Positions 47,471 to 57,427 of a stretch of 64,000 bases of DNA are shown in pieces. Origin of the DNA: Methanobrevibacter smithii ATCC 35061. GTDB lineage: Archaea; Methanobacteriota; Methanobacteria; Methanobacteriales; Methanobacteriaceae. Under the pieces are notes generated by a model. That model was not told where the DNA came from. It ran no database searches and was given only the letters and a program-made list of their open reading frames with translations. The stretch spans positions 1,762,501 to 1,826,500 of the forward strand of contig NC_009515.1 in the NCBI RefSeq assembly GCF_000016525.1. The letters run 5' to 3'. Positions within the stretch are counted from its first letter, which is position 1; the number at the start of each line of letters is the position of its first letter. The translations under genes were made by a program, and so were the position numbers.

Positions 47471-50400
47471 ATGCAAATAAAAAACATGTTTGAAAAGGAT
47501 ATCGACAGGGATATCAAAGGAGTAATTAAAGTCGGTCAAAATGATGATGAAAATATTTATCAGGAACTGGATGAATATGTTGTTACAAATGAACTATTGA
47601 AACATTTTACTAAGTTTTTTTCAAGTTATAATAAGGGAATACAAAGTCCCACTGATGATATTGGTGTTTGGATTTCAGGGTTCTTTGGAAGCGGTAAATC
47701 TCACTTTTTAAAAATTTTATCATATATTCTAGATAGTAATCTTAAAGTTCATGGAAGAAGACCAATTGATTTTTTCAAGGAAGATGGAAAAATCAAAGAT
47801 TCAATGGTTATTGGAGATATGGAAGCTGCAACAAATGTTAGTTCTGATGTAGTTTTATTTAATATAGATTCTAAATCATCATCACAATCAAGTTCAAATA
47901 AAGATGATATTTTAAATGTATTTGTAAAAGTTTTTAATGAAATGCAGGGCTATTGCGGAGGAATGCCCTTTTTAGCAGATTTTGAAAAAAAATTAGATGC
48001 AAAAAATAAATTTGAAGAGTTTAAAACAGAATTTGAAAATATCAATGGAATGGATTGGGAAGAATCAAGAGATGAATTCTACTTTATAAGTGATGATATT
48101 ATACAAAGTGTTGTAAATATTGGATTCATGAGTGAAAACGAAGCTAACAATTGGGCTTCAAAAGCAGAAGAAAACTTTAAGTATTCAATTGAAGATTTTG
48201 CAAATGAAGTAAATGAATACTGTATCAATAAAGGAAATAATCATCATGTAATATTTTTAGTAGATGAAGTTGGACAATATATAGCAGATGATACTAAATT
48301 AATGCTAAACTTACAAACTATAGTTGAAGAATTAGGAATTAAATGTCATGGAAAGGCTTGGGTTGTTGTTACAAGCCAACAAAACATTGATGACATCACC
48401 AGAGACATAAAAGGAATGGATTTTTCTAAAATTCAGGGAAGATTTAAAACACGTTTATCCCTATCCTCTTCAAATGTAGATGAAGTAATTAGGAGACGGA
48501 TTCTAGCAAAAACTGATGTTGCCCAACAAACTTTAGAAGCAGAATATCCAAGCTTTGAGCCTATTTTAAAAAATATTTTAACTTTTGAAAAATCTGCAGA
48601 AATGAAAACATATGAAAATGCAAGAGACTTTGCAAATATCTATCCATTTGTTCCTTATCAATTCAATCGTGTTCAGGATGTTTTAACATCAATAAGGGAA
48701 CATTCCTCATCAGGAAAGCATATGGCTGATGGTGAGCGTTCAATGCTTGCACTCTTCCAAGAATCTGCAATTGAAATTAAAAATGGTTCTGAGGGCCAAT
48801 TAGTTCCATTCAATATATTTTATAATGCTATTGAACAATTTATTGATCATACTAACAGTCAGGTAATTAATAAAGCACGGGACAATAAGGAATTGTATCC
48901 TTTTGATGTTGAAGTTTTAAAAGTACTTTTCATGATTAAATATGTAAAAGAAATTAAATCTACATCTAAAAATTTAACCACATTGTTAATTTCTAACATT
49001 AATGAAGACAGACTGGAGTTACAAAATAAAGTAGATAAATCATTATCCAGATTACTTGAACAAACTTTAATCCAAAAAAATGGGGAGGTTTATTCATTTT
49101 TAACAAATGAAGAACAAGACATTAATCGTGAAATTAAAAATCAGATAGTTGATAATGGTGAAGTTTTAGATAATGCTGCAAATAGGATTTTCCAAGAAAT
49201 TTACCCTAAAAACAAATATCGTTATAGCAATAGATATAATTTCCAATTTAATCAATCAATTGATAATAAAAAGATTAATAATAGAGAATTTGATATTGGA
49301 ATGAGAATAATTACTCCGTTTTATACATCAGATTTAAGTGATTGCTCTCAAGCTACTTTTGAAGAAAGTAATATGCATAATATTTTAAAAGGATTATCAG
49401 AATCTAACAATGAAGTTGTTGTACATTTACTTTCTGATTTAACAGTATTTGATGAAATAAAAGAAGCACTGCAAATTCAAAAATATTTAACTAAAAAAAG
49501 TGCTGAAATGAAGGTTGAACTCAGAAGCAGAAAACAAGAGGAATATAATGATAAAATAGAAAGAATCAAATTATTCCTTGAATCTTCTATTAAAGATGCA
49601 ATAATTTATATTAAAGGAGATAAAGTAGATATTGCTGAAAAAAATGTTGAATCAAGACTTGATGAATCAATGGGCAAGTTAGTTGATAAAGTTTATAATA
49701 AATTAAGTTATATGGACTTTGCACCTGATAAAAGTGATATTAAAAAAGAATTAACAAATGAATATCAGCAGACACTGATAGCTAGTGAAACAAAAGCTAT
49801 GAATGCAGTAAATGATATGGACAGTTATATTTCAGATCAGTCAAAACTACATAATACTCTTACACTAAAAAGTCTAATAAACAGATATTCAAAAGCTCCT
49901 TATGGTTTTGTCAATTTGGATGTGCAATGGTTACTTGCTTCATTATTTGCACAAAAAAGAATTGTCTTAACAATTAATAGTGATGAAATTTCTTTAAGAA
50001 ATACTGATGCCTCCAAAATTTTAGATTATTTAACAAAAAATGAATACTTAGAAAAACTATTAGTATCTGAAAAAGAAGTTATTGATAGTAGTAAAATTAG
50101 GAAAGTTAAAGAAGTTTTAAAAGAGGTTTACAGTTTGAATTTAACTCATGATAATGATGAAAGAATCATGGATGAATTTAAACGTGTTAATACATCTAAA
50201 ATTGAAGAAATTGATAAATGTCTTTTAGAATTTAGAATATCAAATAAATATCCTGGCAAATCAATATTGGAAGAATCAAAAGAATTATTTAATGATGCTA
50301 ACAATAAGAAAAACACATTGCAATTCTATAACTATGTGTCTGATAATGATGAAGAATTTTTGGATTTGGCTGATGATTTAGATCCTGTTTTAGCATTCTT

Positions 50401-51055
50401 TAATGGAAGTCAAAAAGCTATTTTCGATGAATCCTGTGAAGTATATAAAGTTTATGAAGAAAATATTAACTTAATCAATGATTCTGATTTATCAGATGTT
50501 GCATCTGAAATTTACAGAATTATTTCAATGCCAAACCCTTATTCAAATATTAGAAAACTACCTGAATTAAACAATAAATTCACTACACATTTTGATGAAA
50601 TATTAGAAGATAAAAAAACAATTATTTTAAATGGAATAAAGGAAGATTATGAAAGTATCAAATTAAGACTAAATACTGATGAGTTGAAAGCTAAATTTGA
50701 AAATAAATTTATATCTGAATTTGATTCACTTAAAAATAAATTGGATTCAGAAAAAAATATTGCTATTATTGATGGAATCACAATGGAATCAGAAAATCTT
50801 AAAAACAATTGCATCCATGAAATTGATTTATTTATTAATTCTATAACTCCTATTTATCCTCCAGAAGGTGCAATAAATAAACCAGTATCTCCACAACCAA
50901 TTCCTGTGGAAGTGGATGTGGACATTAAAACAATAACATTATCACCTAAGGTTAAAATCGAATCTGAAGATCAAATTGATGAATTCTTACAAAAAGTAAA
51001 AACAGAACTTAAAAATAAATTAGAAAATGCAGATATTATTAATTTAAAACTATGA
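47471..51055 (+). CDS. brxC: BREX ATPase BrxC
   Basis: This 1194-residue protein begins MQIKNMFEKDIDRDIKGVIK and has a P-loop ATPase domain with Walker A at about residues 71-81 (GFFGSGKSHFL), followed by VIFLVDEVGQYIA as Walker B. The long C-terminal half is rich in charged coiled-coil-like helices and ends with a helical tail. Type 1 BREX BrxC is about 1200 residues, so it is full length. It is thought to power or regulate the methyltransferase-PglZ complex on DNA. It is 4 nt after brxB. Confidence 0.94.
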   Translation: MQIKNMFEKDIDRDIKGVIKVGQNDDENIYQELDEYVVTNELLKHFTKFFSSYNKGIQSPTDDIGVWISGFFGSGKSHFLKILSYILDSNLKVHGRRPIDFFKEDGKIKDSMVIGDMEAATNVSSDVVLFNIDSKSSSQSSSNKDDILNVFVKVFNEMQGYCGGMPFLADFEKKLDAKNKFEEFKTEFENINGMDWEESRDEFYFISDDIIQSVVNIGFMSENEANNWASKAEENFKYSIEDFANEVNEYCINKGNNHHVIFLVDEVGQYIADDTKLMLNLQTIVEELGIKCHGKAWVVVTSQQNIDDITRDIKGMDFSKIQGRFKTRLSLSSSNVDEVIRRRILAKTDVAQQTLEAEYPSFEPILKNILTFEKSAEMKTYENARDFANIYPFVPYQFNRVQDVLTSIREHSSSGKHMADGERSMLALFQESAIEIKNGSEGQLVPFNIFYNAIEQFIDHTNSQVINKARDNKELYPFDVEVLKVLFMIKYVKEIKSTSKNLTTLLISNINEDRLELQNKVDKSLSRLLEQTLIQKNGEVYSFLTNEEQDINREIKNQIVDNGEVLDNAANRIFQEIYPKNKYRYSNRYNFQFNQSIDNKKINNREFDIGMRIITPFYTSDLSDCSQATFEESNMHNILKGLSESNNEVVVHLLSDLTVFDEIKEALQIQKYLTKKSAEMKVELRSRKQEEYNDKIERIKLFLESSIKDAIIYIKGDKVDIAEKNVESRLDESMGKLVDKVYNKLSYMDFAPDKSDIKKELTNEYQQTLIASETKAMNAVNDMDSYISDQSKLHNTLTLKSLINRYSKAPYGFVNLDVQWLLASLFAQKRIVLTINSDEISLRNTDASKILDYLTKNEYLEKLLVSEKEVIDSSKIRKVKEVLKEVYSLNLTHDNDERIMDEFKRVNTSKIEEIDKCLLEFRISNKYPGKSILEESKELFNDANNKKNTLQFYNYVSDNDEEFLDLADDLDPVLAFFNGSQKAIFDESCEVYKVYEENINLINDSDLSDVASEIYRIISMPNPYSNIRKLPELNNKFTTHFDEILEDKKTIILNGIKEDYESIKLRLNTDELKAKFENKFISEFDSLKNKLDSEKNIAIIDGITMESENLKNNCIHEIDLFINSITPIYPPEGAINKPVSPQPIPVEVDVDIKTITLSPKVKIESEDQIDEFLQKVKTELKNKLENADIINLKL

Positions 51056-51065
51056 GGTTATTTAA

Positions 51066-51581
51066 ATGTCAGAATCAATAACTAAATGTTTAAATGAATG
51101 GAATGCAACAATTGAAGCATTAGGTCAAGGAAAACAATCAATTTTAATTAGAAAATATGGTACAAATGTTGATGACTTTCTTTTATTTCCAACAGTAAGT
51201 TATGCCCTTAAAGATAATTATTTAGATAGTTTCCAAGAAGATTATAAAGATTTTGTTAGAGAAAATGCACTTCCAAATAAAAAGGATTCTAAATTTGAAG
51301 TAAAATATTATGCAAAAGTTGAAAAAGTTGTAGAAAAATCCTCAACTAGAATTGGTTCTTTAAATAATTATCATATCTGGACAAGAGACCATGTAAAATC
51401 ATACTTAGGTAATTCAAAGGCACAAGTTTGGATTTTAAGAGTATATGAACTTGAAAGTCCCCAATATTTAAACAGGACCCGTGGAATGAGATATGCTAAT
51501 GTAGATATGGAAGTTAAATTGGATGATTTAAAACCTGTATTGTCTGATAGTGAATTTGAAAGTATTTTAAAAGGGATTTAA
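51066..51581 (+). CDS. DUF1802 protein in the BREX operon
   Basis: This 171-residue protein shows DUF1802 features: ECLN-type helix then NEWNATIEALGQGKQSILIR, FLLFPTVSYALK, a tyrosine-rich middle, QVWILRVYELESPQ and a closing VLSDSEFESIL. DUF1802 occurs near restriction and other defence genes, but no activity is established. Here it sits between brxC and pglZ, the place that pglX holds in canonical type 1 BREX, 10 nt after brxC and abutting pglZ directly. It is therefore probably co-expressed and may be a core or regulatory subunit of this variant (inference). Confidence 0.78.
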   Translation: MSESITKCLNEWNATIEALGQGKQSILIRKYGTNVDDFLLFPTVSYALKDNYLDSFQEDYKDFVRENALPNKKDSKFEVKYYAKVEKVVEKSSTRIGSLNNYHIWTRDHVKSYLGNSKAQVWILRVYELESPQYLNRTRGMRYANVDMEVKLDDLKPVLSDSEFESILKGI

Positions 51582-54086
51582 ATGAATCTTGAGGAAATTG
51601 AAAACCGGATAAATTCAATTATTGATGAGGCATATCATCGCCAAATTGTCTTTTGGTATGATGAAAATCAGGAATTTATAGAAGATATTAATAATATTCA
51701 ATTAAATAATGCTAAGTTACATATCTTGAAAGACAATAATTTGATTAAAACTAAATATCAAATAGAATTTGAAGATAAAAATTCTAATTATCTTGTTTAT
51801 GCTCCATTCTCCCAACCTGATGATAATGAAAATTATTTAGCGGATTTAATCCATTATGCAGTTCCATTTTCTGCTGATAAGATTGAAATGATTGGACAAG
51901 AATTAGGGATTTCTCCTGAGTTTTATCATTTGCTTAAGAAGTATTCTTTATTTTGGAATGCTAAATCAAGAGTTAATGCATTTAAAGATTTGAATGTTTC
52001 TTTTACTGAATTAAATATTAAACAAGCTATTTTAGCAGTTTTATCTAATCAGAAAACTTTAAATTTTGATTATATTGTTCGTGAAGTGATTATCAATAAT
52101 TTTAATGAAGAAAATGAAATTATAAAAAACTTTGAAAAATATAATATCTTAGAAGATTTCTGGGAGTTAATTTCAAGGAAATTTAAATACTCAGAAGACA
52201 ATCCATCTGTGAAAAGACTTGTTAGATTCTTAATTTTAAATTATACTGCAAATTCATATCGAGGATCAACTCCAAAATCATGGGATGAATATTTAGTTTC
52301 TGATAAAAACAATGCTTCCATATTTATTAGTGAATTTATGAATAATGCAAATTATTCTGAATATTATGATAGGATAGCTAGAGAATTAGAATCAAAACTT
52401 AATATTACAAGCTTAAGTAAAACAAACATTGATTCTTATATAAATTGCGATTCATTTGAAAGATTCGATGAAAATATAATTAATCATTACACTGAATTAT
52501 TATTTGAAACTAAAGTGGACTTAGGTGCTGAATTTAAAGAGATTTTAGAAAACAGAAAGAAAACTCATTTTTATTTAAAATATGAGGATAATTATGAAGT
52601 TTTAAAATATGCAAATTTATTTATTTCTTTAATTAATGAGTTTATGCGAAGTGAACTTCCAGAAAAACCTGAAGAAATTATTAAAGAATATTCTGAAAAA
52701 TGGGTTTACTTAGATTCATATTATAGGAAATTCTATTATTTCTATGATAAATTAGATGATACTGAGTATCTTGAAGATTTAAGGCAATTAGTTGAAAATT
52801 TATATGTAAACCGTTTTTTAAGTGTAATTAATCCTAAATTTACTAAAAAATTAGCTGAAAAACCAATTTCTGAGTTAGACATTCCAAAACAATGGAAGTT
52901 CTTCAAACAACATATTCCAACTTCAATTAGGAAACATAAAACTGCAGTTATTATTTCAGATGCATTTAGATATGGCTGTGCAGTTGAATTATTCGCAGAG
53001 CTTGAAAAAGATCCAACAAGAACTCCTGAGATTAAACCAATGTTATCTACTATTCCATCATATACTGCATTAGGTATGGCATCACTTTTACCTAATAAAG
53101 AAATTGTTTATGAAGGTGATACAATATTAGTTGATGGAATGAATTGCAGGTCAACTGATGAGAGGAATAATATTTTAAGTTCAAATGTTAATGAAGTAAT
53201 TGCCATATCTTACGAAGATGTGGATAAATTAAAATCTAAGGAATTTAAAGAATTAACAAAAGGATTAAACTTAATTTATATTTACCACAATAAAATTGAT
53301 GCTAGAGGAGACCATGCTCCTTCTGAAAATGAAGTGTTTAATGCGGCTCAAGAAACAATTGAAGATTTAGAAGTATTAATTAAAAGATTAAGAAATCAAG
53401 GTAATTTTGCTAAAATCTTTATTACAGCAGATCATGGATTTATTTATAAACGTGACAAATTAAAAGAGCATGATAAAGTTAATTTAGATAAATTCCCAGA
53501 AAAAAAACATAAACGTTTTATTTTATCTGAAAAACCTTTAAAAATAGATGGTGCAGTTTCCTTATCTATGGAATATCTAAACATGGATAAGTATGTTAAT
53601 GTTCCGATAGGTGCAGATGTATTTAAAGCACAGGGTGCTGGACTTAATTTTGTTCATGGTGGAGCTAGTTTAGAAGAATGTATTGTTCCATTGCTGGAAG
53701 TTAAAGCAGGAAAAGGTGCTAAAAACCAAAGGACTGTAGAACTTCAATTAATTTCAACTAAAAATACTATTACAAATTATGATGTAATGTTAACATTTTT
53801 CCAAAAAGAAAATGTTTCACAAGATGTTTTACCATTGGAAGCTTCAGTTTACTTCATTGATGAGGAAAATAATAAAATATCTGGTGAACAAATAATCTTT
53901 GCTGATAAAAACTCTGATTCAGCAGAAGATAGGGAATTTAAAGAAAAATTCAGATTGTTACAAAAACAATATGATAAATCTAAAAATTATTATTTAATTA
54001 TTAGAGATTTAAAAGAGGATGTTGAAGTTGATAGAATTCCATTTACAATAGATATGGCTTTTCAAGATGGATTTGATTTTTTTTAG
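51582..54086 (+). CDS. pglZ: BREX phosphatase-like protein PglZ
   Basis: This 834-residue protein is PglZ. It has an N-terminal domain (QIVFWYDENQEFIEDINNIQ), a central helical part, and the alkaline-phosphatase-superfamily core with metal-binding motifs AVIISDAFRYG (about residue 458) and FITADHGFIYKRDK (about residue 615). The C-terminal beta-rich domain ends VEVDRIPFTIDMAFQDGF. PglZ-type BREX proteins form complexes with PglX and BrxB. The gene starts immediately after the DUF1802 gene, with its ribosome-binding site inside that gene, implying coupled translation. Confidence 0.94.
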   Translation: MNLEEIENRINSIIDEAYHRQIVFWYDENQEFIEDINNIQLNNAKLHILKDNNLIKTKYQIEFEDKNSNYLVYAPFSQPDDNENYLADLIHYAVPFSADKIEMIGQELGISPEFYHLLKKYSLFWNAKSRVNAFKDLNVSFTELNIKQAILAVLSNQKTLNFDYIVREVIINNFNEENEIIKNFEKYNILEDFWELISRKFKYSEDNPSVKRLVRFLILNYTANSYRGSTPKSWDEYLVSDKNNASIFISEFMNNANYSEYYDRIARELESKLNITSLSKTNIDSYINCDSFERFDENIINHYTELLFETKVDLGAEFKEILENRKKTHFYLKYEDNYEVLKYANLFISLINEFMRSELPEKPEEIIKEYSEKWVYLDSYYRKFYYFYDKLDDTEYLEDLRQLVENLYVNRFLSVINPKFTKKLAEKPISELDIPKQWKFFKQHIPTSIRKHKTAVIISDAFRYGCAVELFAELEKDPTRTPEIKPMLSTIPSYTALGMASLLPNKEIVYEGDTILVDGMNCRSTDERNNILSSNVNEVIAISYEDVDKLKSKEFKELTKGLNLIYIYHNKIDARGDHAPSENEVFNAAQETIEDLEVLIKRLRNQGNFAKIFITADHGFIYKRDKLKEHDKVNLDKFPEKKHKRFILSEKPLKIDGAVSLSMEYLNMDKYVNVPIGADVFKAQGAGLNFVHGGASLEECIVPLLEVKAGKGAKNQRTVELQLISTKNTITNYDVMLTFFQKENVSQDVLPLEASVYFIDEENNKISGEQIIFADKNSDSAEDREFKEKFRLLQKQYDKSKNYYLIIRDLKEDVEVDRIPFTIDMAFQDGFDFF

Positions 54087-54098
54087 GAGTGATATTCA

Positions 54099-56147
54099 AT
54101 GACTGAAGAATATGATTTACAAGATGATTTGAATACAAAGTTAAAACATTACTTTGAGGGTAAAATTGTAAGAAAAGATTTGACAAAAAGAGTTAAAGAA
54201 GGTGCTAATGTACCGGTTTATGTTTTAGAATATTTATTGGGTAAATATTGTTCTCAGGATGATGCATTAGTTGAACAAGGGGTGCAAACTGTTAAAAATA
54301 TTCTTGCAAATAATTATGTAAGACCTGATGAGGCACAAAAGATTTTATCTAAATTAAAGGAATTAGGTTCTTATTCAATCATTGATGTTGTAACTGTGAA
54401 ATTAGATTATAAAACAGATACATATTATGCGTCATTTTCTAATTTAGGTCTTAATGATATTCCAATTAATCCAGAGTTCCCACAAAGATATGAAAGACTT
54501 TTGGGAGGAAATCTTTGGTGCATGGTAAATTTAGAATACGATTTTGATGAAGCGGATTTTAGATCACAAACTATTAAAATTAGGAATTTACAACCAATAC
54601 AATTACCGAATATTGATTTAGCGGACATATTATCAAATAGAAAAAATTTCACTAAAGAAGAATGGATTGATATTCTTTTAAGGTCTTGTGGTATGGAACC
54701 AACACAATTTGATAAGCGGGTTAAATGGTTATTAATAGCTAGATTAATTCCTTTAGTTGAAAATAACTTTAACTTATGTGAATTGGGTCCTAGAGGAACT
54801 GGTAAATCACATATTTATAAAGAAATCTCACCAAATTCCATATTAGTTTCTGGAGGTCAGACAACTGTAGCAAACTTGTTTTATAATATGCGTGATAAAC
54901 AAATAGGTCTTGTTGGAATGTGGGACTGTGTTGCTTTTGACGAAGTGGCAGGAATTAAATTCAAAGACCAAGATGGAATAGCTATTATGAAAGATTTTAT
55001 GGCATCAGGTTCGTTTTCACGTGGTAAAGAAGAAAAGAATGCAAATGCATCTATGGTGTTTGTTGGAAATATTAATCAGAGTGTTGAATCATTATTAAAG
55101 ACTTCTAGTTTATTTGATCCATTTCCTTCAGAGATGGGTACTGATACAGCTTTCTTTGATAGGATGCATTGTTATATTCCAGGTTGGGAAATACCTAAAT
55201 ATAGGCCTGAGTTTTTTACAGATGATTTTGGATTTATTACAGATTATTTGTCTGAATTTTTCCGTGAAATGAGAAAACGTTCATTTACTGATGCATATCA
55301 AGAATATTTCAGATTAGGTCGTGATTTAAACCAAAGAGATACAATTGCTGTAAATCGTATGGTATCTGGACTTGTTAAATTAGTATATCCTGATGGTAAC
55401 TTTGATAAAGAAGATATTCGTGAAATATTAACATTTGCACTTGAATCTAGAAGAAGAGTAAAAGAACAACTTAAAAAAATTGGTGGAATGGAATTTTATG
55501 ATGTAAACTTCTCATATATTGATTTAGAAGAAAATAGAGATTGTCCAGTAGGTGTTGAAGAACAAGCCAGCAGCACTTTGATTCCAGAAGGTGACTTAAA
55601 ACCAGGACATTTGTATTCTGTTGGACCATCTGAAAATGGAAAACTTGGTGTTTATAAATTTGAAACTGAAATGATGAAAGGCAATGGTAAATTTACACCA
55701 AATGGAATAGGTTCTAAAAAAGATGTAAATGAAGCAGTTAAAATAGCTTATCAATATTTCAAGTCAAATGCAGGTTCAATTAGTGGACAGATTTCATACA
55801 AGGATAAAGATTATGTAATGCAGGTTAAAGATTTACATGGAGTTGGCATGACAAGATATTTAACTTTAGCTACTTTTATAGCATTATGTAGTGTTGCAAC
55901 AAATCGTAAAGTTTTACCTTCACTAGCTATATTGGGTAACTTCTCTTTAGGTGGGACTGTTGATAAAATACAAAATTTAGCAGATACATTACAAGTTTGT
56001 TTAGATAATGGTGCTAAAAAATTATTAATTCCAATGAGTTCTTATGTAGATATTGGATTAGTGCCTTCAGATTTGCTTGTTAAATTTACATTGATTCCAT
56101 ATAATACGCCTGAAGAAGCTGTAATGAAGGCATTTGGAATTGAATAA
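54099..56147 (+). CDS. brxL: BREX Lon-like protein BrxL
   Basis: This 682-residue protein has the BrxL plan: an N-terminal domain (DLNTKLKHYFEGKIVRKDLT), an AAA+ core with Walker A GPRGTGKSH (about residue 230) and AFDEVAGIKF as Walker B, and a C-terminal Lon-like fold with LGNFSLGGTV and GAKKLLIPMS holding Ser-Lys dyad positions. BrxL is the effector-type ATPase of type 1 BREX, and this gene's presence makes the system type 1. It is the last gene of the operon, 12 nt after pglZ, and is full length. Confidence 0.95.
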   Translation: MTEEYDLQDDLNTKLKHYFEGKIVRKDLTKRVKEGANVPVYVLEYLLGKYCSQDDALVEQGVQTVKNILANNYVRPDEAQKILSKLKELGSYSIIDVVTVKLDYKTDTYYASFSNLGLNDIPINPEFPQRYERLLGGNLWCMVNLEYDFDEADFRSQTIKIRNLQPIQLPNIDLADILSNRKNFTKEEWIDILLRSCGMEPTQFDKRVKWLLIARLIPLVENNFNLCELGPRGTGKSHIYKEISPNSILVSGGQTTVANLFYNMRDKQIGLVGMWDCVAFDEVAGIKFKDQDGIAIMKDFMASGSFSRGKEEKNANASMVFVGNINQSVESLLKTSSLFDPFPSEMGTDTAFFDRMHCYIPGWEIPKYRPEFFTDDFGFITDYLSEFFREMRKRSFTDAYQEYFRLGRDLNQRDTIAVNRMVSGLVKLVYPDGNFDKEDIREILTFALESRRRVKEQLKKIGGMEFYDVNFSYIDLEENRDCPVGVEEQASSTLIPEGDLKPGHLYSVGPSENGKLGVYKFETEMMKGNGKFTPNGIGSKKDVNEAVKIAYQYFKSNAGSISGQISYKDKDYVMQVKDLHGVGMTRYLTLATFIALCSVATNRKVLPSLAILGNFSLGGTVDKIQNLADTLQVCLDNGAKKLLIPMSSYVDIGLVPSDLLVKFTLIPYNTPEEAVMKAFGIE

Positions 56148-56367
56148 GTGTATTATGATTTAAAATCAGATATTTTTGCAATTATTATCAAATCATTTAT
56201 AAAAATATTTATAATATCATAAACACAATTTATTATTATCATCTGTGTTTATTGTTATTTACAATAAAATTGTGTAATTTATTATTCATGGAAAAACAAA
56301 AACAAAGTTATAATTCTGTTGAATATTTAAAAAAATTAGATGATTAACGATTCTGCCAGGTAAAAAA

Positions 56368-57417
56368 ATGTCAAACATCAATCTTTATTCAAAAATATGT
56401 GAATATCATATAACTAATAATGGAAAGTTTACTCAGAAATTTAATGATGAATTATCTAAGCATAACTTAAAAAAGCACGAAGGATGGTTGATTATTAAAG
56501 AATTATTATATGAAGTTTCAATAAATGAATTAATTAATGAAAATGATATTTTCAATAGAAAAAAAGAGTTAATTAATTTATTAGAAAATATTTATAAATG
56601 TGAAAACGGATTATATGATTGGCAAAATGAGTGTTTATTTAAGTTTCAAGAAGATTTTACAAGTATTTTTAATAATAAAAGTTTTTCAGAAGAAAATAAA
56701 ATCATTTCTAATTATATTAATAAAATTTTTTTAAAAATTTTTATTTCAAATAATAACCAAGAAATTTATTATTTACATAACTATTTGCCTAAAAACTGTT
56801 ATAATAAGTTGCCCCCTATCTGGCTGGAAGATGATTTAATAATTGATTATAAAGAACTTTCTGATAAAGTATTAATTTATAAAAATGATACAAATCCAGA
56901 AGTTAATAATATTTTTACAAATGAATTAATGGAAGCTATTGTTATATTATCAGATAGTGTGTTTAAAAATCTTGATAAAATTGTCTTGATTTCTGTGCCT
57001 TCTTCTAAAGTTAATGTTACTCCACAAACTAAAAAATCAGTTGAAATGATTGAAAATGATTTTAAGAAAGGCCTATTTGAGTTTTCTTCTAAAAAACTTC
57101 TTGATTTAAAGTATAATAATATCCTTAAGAGAACTAAAAATATAGTTTCACAAAAGGATTGTGGCGCTTATTATAGAAATGTTAAAAATAGGCATTTAAA
57201 AACAATATCTTGTAGCTATGATCTTCCTAATTCTACAGGTTTTATTATATTAGATGATATAGTTACTAGTGGAACTACTATGGACTCATGTAAAGAAATT
57301 TTAATTAATCACGGAGCAAAGGAGAAAAATATAATATGTCTTGCAATTGCAAAAACAATTGATTGTAGACATTTAAAATATCATAATGGAAAAGTTGTTT
57401 TATGTGAAGATATTTAA
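56368..57417 (+). CDS. Phosphoribosyltransferase-domain protein paired with DprA
   Basis: This 349-residue protein has a helical, unrecognised N-terminal part (about residues 1-185) and a C-terminal type I phosphoribosyltransferase domain. The PRPP-binding loop is GFIILDDIVTSGTTMDS (residues about 290-306). The region around SVPSSKVNVTPQTKKSVEMI resembles ComF-type proteins. It stands 220 nt after brxL and 10 nt before a DprA-like gene. The pairing and island context suggest a nucleotide- or DNA-handling defence module, not competence, because no competence pilus or ComEC homologue is in the window. The function is inferred. Confidence 0.75.
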   Translation: MSNINLYSKICEYHITNNGKFTQKFNDELSKHNLKKHEGWLIIKELLYEVSINELINENDIFNRKKELINLLENIYKCENGLYDWQNECLFKFQEDFTSIFNNKSFSEENKIISNYINKIFLKIFISNNNQEIYYLHNYLPKNCYNKLPPIWLEDDLIIDYKELSDKVLIYKNDTNPEVNNIFTNELMEAIVILSDSVFKNLDKIVLISVPSSKVNVTPQTKKSVEMIENDFKKGLFEFSSKKLLDLKYNNILKRTKNIVSQKDCGAYYRNVKNRHLKTISCSYDLPNSTGFIILDDIVTSGTTMDSCKEILINHGAKEKNIICLAIAKTIDCRHLKYHNGKVVLCEDI

Positions 57418-57427
57418 GAGGGATAAC

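Noticed and set aside
56288-56347. 19-codon ORF MEKQKQSYNSVEYLKKLDD between brxL and the phosphoribosyltransferase gene
   Set aside because: Too short, without a clear ribosome-binding site or homologue; may be a relic, but not enough to call a gene.
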